Part shown: positions 62,789 through 64,000 of the stretch, piece by piece
Layout of the letters: every line of letters starts with the position of its first letter
Position numbering within the stretch: position 1 is the stretch's first letter
Source: Hyaloraphidium curvatum
Lineage: Eukaryota > Monoblepharomycota > Hyaloraphidiomycetes > Hyaloraphidiales > Hyaloraphidiaceae
DNA: 64,000 nt
Direction: 5' to 3'
NCBI GenBank assembly: GCA_025558095.1
Contig: JAIVFI010000024.1
Span: 496,001-560,000 of the forward strand
Position numbers and translations under genes: made by a program
Notes under the pieces: model-generated
The model's input: the letters and a program-made list of their open reading frames with translations, nothing else
Database searches by the model: none
Told to the model about the DNA's origin: nothing

Positions 62789-64000
62789 ATGGAGGTCGAC
62801 GAACCTTCTGGCGGCGCGCCTCTGCGGCTCTCTCCGGTCTCTGCGTCAGCGGGATTGGCGCCCGACGCGTCGTACGGCGATGCGCGGTCAGCGCTGCTCT
62901 CCGGCTTGGCCGCCGCCCTCGCCGAGGCCCGCGCCGCGGGCCGTGCCCCCGAGCGGCTCATAAAGGACGCCCTCGAGCGCCACTTGGGCTCGCTGCTGGC
63001 GCCGCCGCAGACGCCCGAGGCCGGCGAGGAGGACAAGCTGGCTTCGCTGAGGCGGCAGCGGCGTGCCGAGATGCGCAAGCTGCTCGACTCGCAGGGCATG
63101 AAGATCGAGCTGGCGAAAATCATGGATGATCTGGAGGAGCCGAATTTCGACCCGCTGTACAATCTTCTGGACGCGTCGCTGCTCTCGGCGGAGCTTGGCT
63201 ACTCGGACTCGAACACGCCCATGAACATGGTTGAGGAGGTCATGGATGCTGTCACAATCGAGGGCACTGAACGTATTTTCGATTGGATGGAGCTGCGGAG
63301 CGAGCGGTTGACGGAGGTTGGCAGCGCAAGCCGGCCAAGTCGACTTCTGCTAAACCTCCCGGCCACAGAGTATGCAGCCCAATAAGGGCAAGGGCCTGAC
63401 CCTCCTCCGCCTCTGCAACGAGCTCCTGCGCCGCCTCTCTCGGACGCAGAACACCGTTTACTCGGGCCGGATCCTCATGTACCTCTCCACCGTGTACCCG
63501 CTCTCTGAACGCTCCGGCGTCAACCTCCGCGGCGACTTCAACAAGGACAACGTCACCCACTACGAGGGCGAGGACATCGAGGACGAGGACGAGCCCATGA
63601 CGGAGGAGGGCGGCGAGGGCGAGGCCGAGGGGGACGTGGAGGCGCGGTTCTACCGCAGATTCTGGGGGATGCAGCGGTTCCTGAGCAACCCGCCGACGAT
63701 CCTGGCCGATGGCAACTTCGAGCGCTTCCGATCGGTGAGTTCGGGGACGAACTTTCTTGTGTTCACGGCATGCTTACCGCGACGTTCGCAGGTTGTGGAG
63801 ATGACCCTCTCCCGCTTTGAAAAGATAGCCGCCGACAACGAGCCCAAGGACACCCCATCGAACTCGGCGGGGCCGTCGTCGCGCGAGGGCTCTTCCTCCG
63901 GCTCGTCCTCCCGGAAGCGCAAGCAGCGTCCCGACGACCGCGCCCTGGGCAAGGAGGAGACCTTCTTCTTCCCCAAGTTCCTGACCAGCCCCAAGCTGTT
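62789..64000 (+). CDS. THOC1: THO complex subunit 1 (THOC1/HPR1), 5' part
   Basis: Exons 62789-63316, 63369-63734 and 63792 onward (cut by the window end) give 367 residues so far. It follows THOC1: helical N-terminus with DLEEPNFDPLYNLLD, then IEGTERIFDWME, then the hallmark LLRLCNELLRRLSRTQNTVY and GRILMYLSTVYPLSERSG, NKDNVTHYE, an acidic stretch, and a FYRRFWGMQRFLSNP segment. THO couples transcription to mRNA export with UAP56/Sub2 and limits R-loops in the nucleus. The first intron starts with an unusual GTTGGC donor but fits in phase exactly at the conserved ESMQPNKGKG. Identification is secure; the C-terminal half, including any death-domain-like end, is outside the window. Confidence 0.93.

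Noticed and set aside
1-64000. tRNA, rRNA or other structured RNA genes
   Set aside because: I looked for the obvious conserved stretches and saw none, but a reading by eye cannot exclude a tRNA. A covariance-model scan would settle it.

Overview
This window is eukaryotic nuclear DNA. Genes are GC-rich, lie close together on both strands, and are split by many short GT-AG introns (mostly about 44-64 nt, often with a CTAAC-like branch site just upstream of the AG). The gene set points to an early-diverging fungus or a close opisthokont relative, not to a Dikarya yeast or mould: Kre9/KNH-type wall-protein domains (mostly fungal) occur with a voltage-gated K+ channel, TMEM209, BORCS6, RPP14 and 7TM gustatory-receptor-like proteins. 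A zoosporic-lineage fungus is my best guess; I cannot name a species.

Layout. 1-2095 (-): TMEM209-like nuclear-envelope protein, running off the left edge. 2699-4773 (+): single-pass membrane protein. 4853-6634 (-): TLC-domain membrane protein. 7143-21120 (+): a 24-exon gene, modelled at 4251 aa, with two KNH-like domains, long Ala/Pro/Asp repeats and a copine-type C2 domain; its middle is a tandem array of exon-plus-intron units. 21597-25687: a small mitochondrial-type protein, an F-box/LRR-like gene with broken frames, a duplicated fragment of the giant gene, and a Cys-rich CxxC protein. 25761-29117: Kv channel, RPP14 and a mitochondrial-type protein. 29363-30292: an inverted, frameshifted copy of giant-gene exon 4. 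30409-33720: two divergent 7TM receptor-like genes. 33986-41078: dienelactone hydrolase, a 300-bp tandem repeat, BORCS6, a nuclear-type protein, peroxisomal-type 3-hydroxyacyl-CoA dehydrogenase with an 8-nt microexon, and an OB-fold/methyltransferase protein. 41869-51497: uncharacterised gene, SNF2 ATPase, F-box protein, Asp/Asn beta-hydroxylase-like protein and CAT-type amino-acid transporter. 51690-57162: small protein, ankyrin-like gene, STN1, HSL-type esterase, truncated copine-C2 fragment, RING-H2 protein and an LRR-like protein. 57355-64000: a third 7TM receptor-like gene, two poorly resolved loci, an alpha/beta hydrolase and the 5' part of THOC1.

Many neighbours are divergent pairs separated by about 50-150 bp, so shared promoters are likely. 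There is no operon or single pathway. The genes are ordinary housekeeping functions (mRNA export, RNase P, telomere capping, lysosome positioning, beta-oxidation, transport) mixed with lineage-specific families. The most unusual content is the giant KNH-copine gene with its homogenised exon-intron array and scattered copies, and the three-member 7TM family with a shared CPC loop.

Exon models were made by hand from reading frame, splice consensus and remembered family similarity. No alignment or RNA evidence was available.
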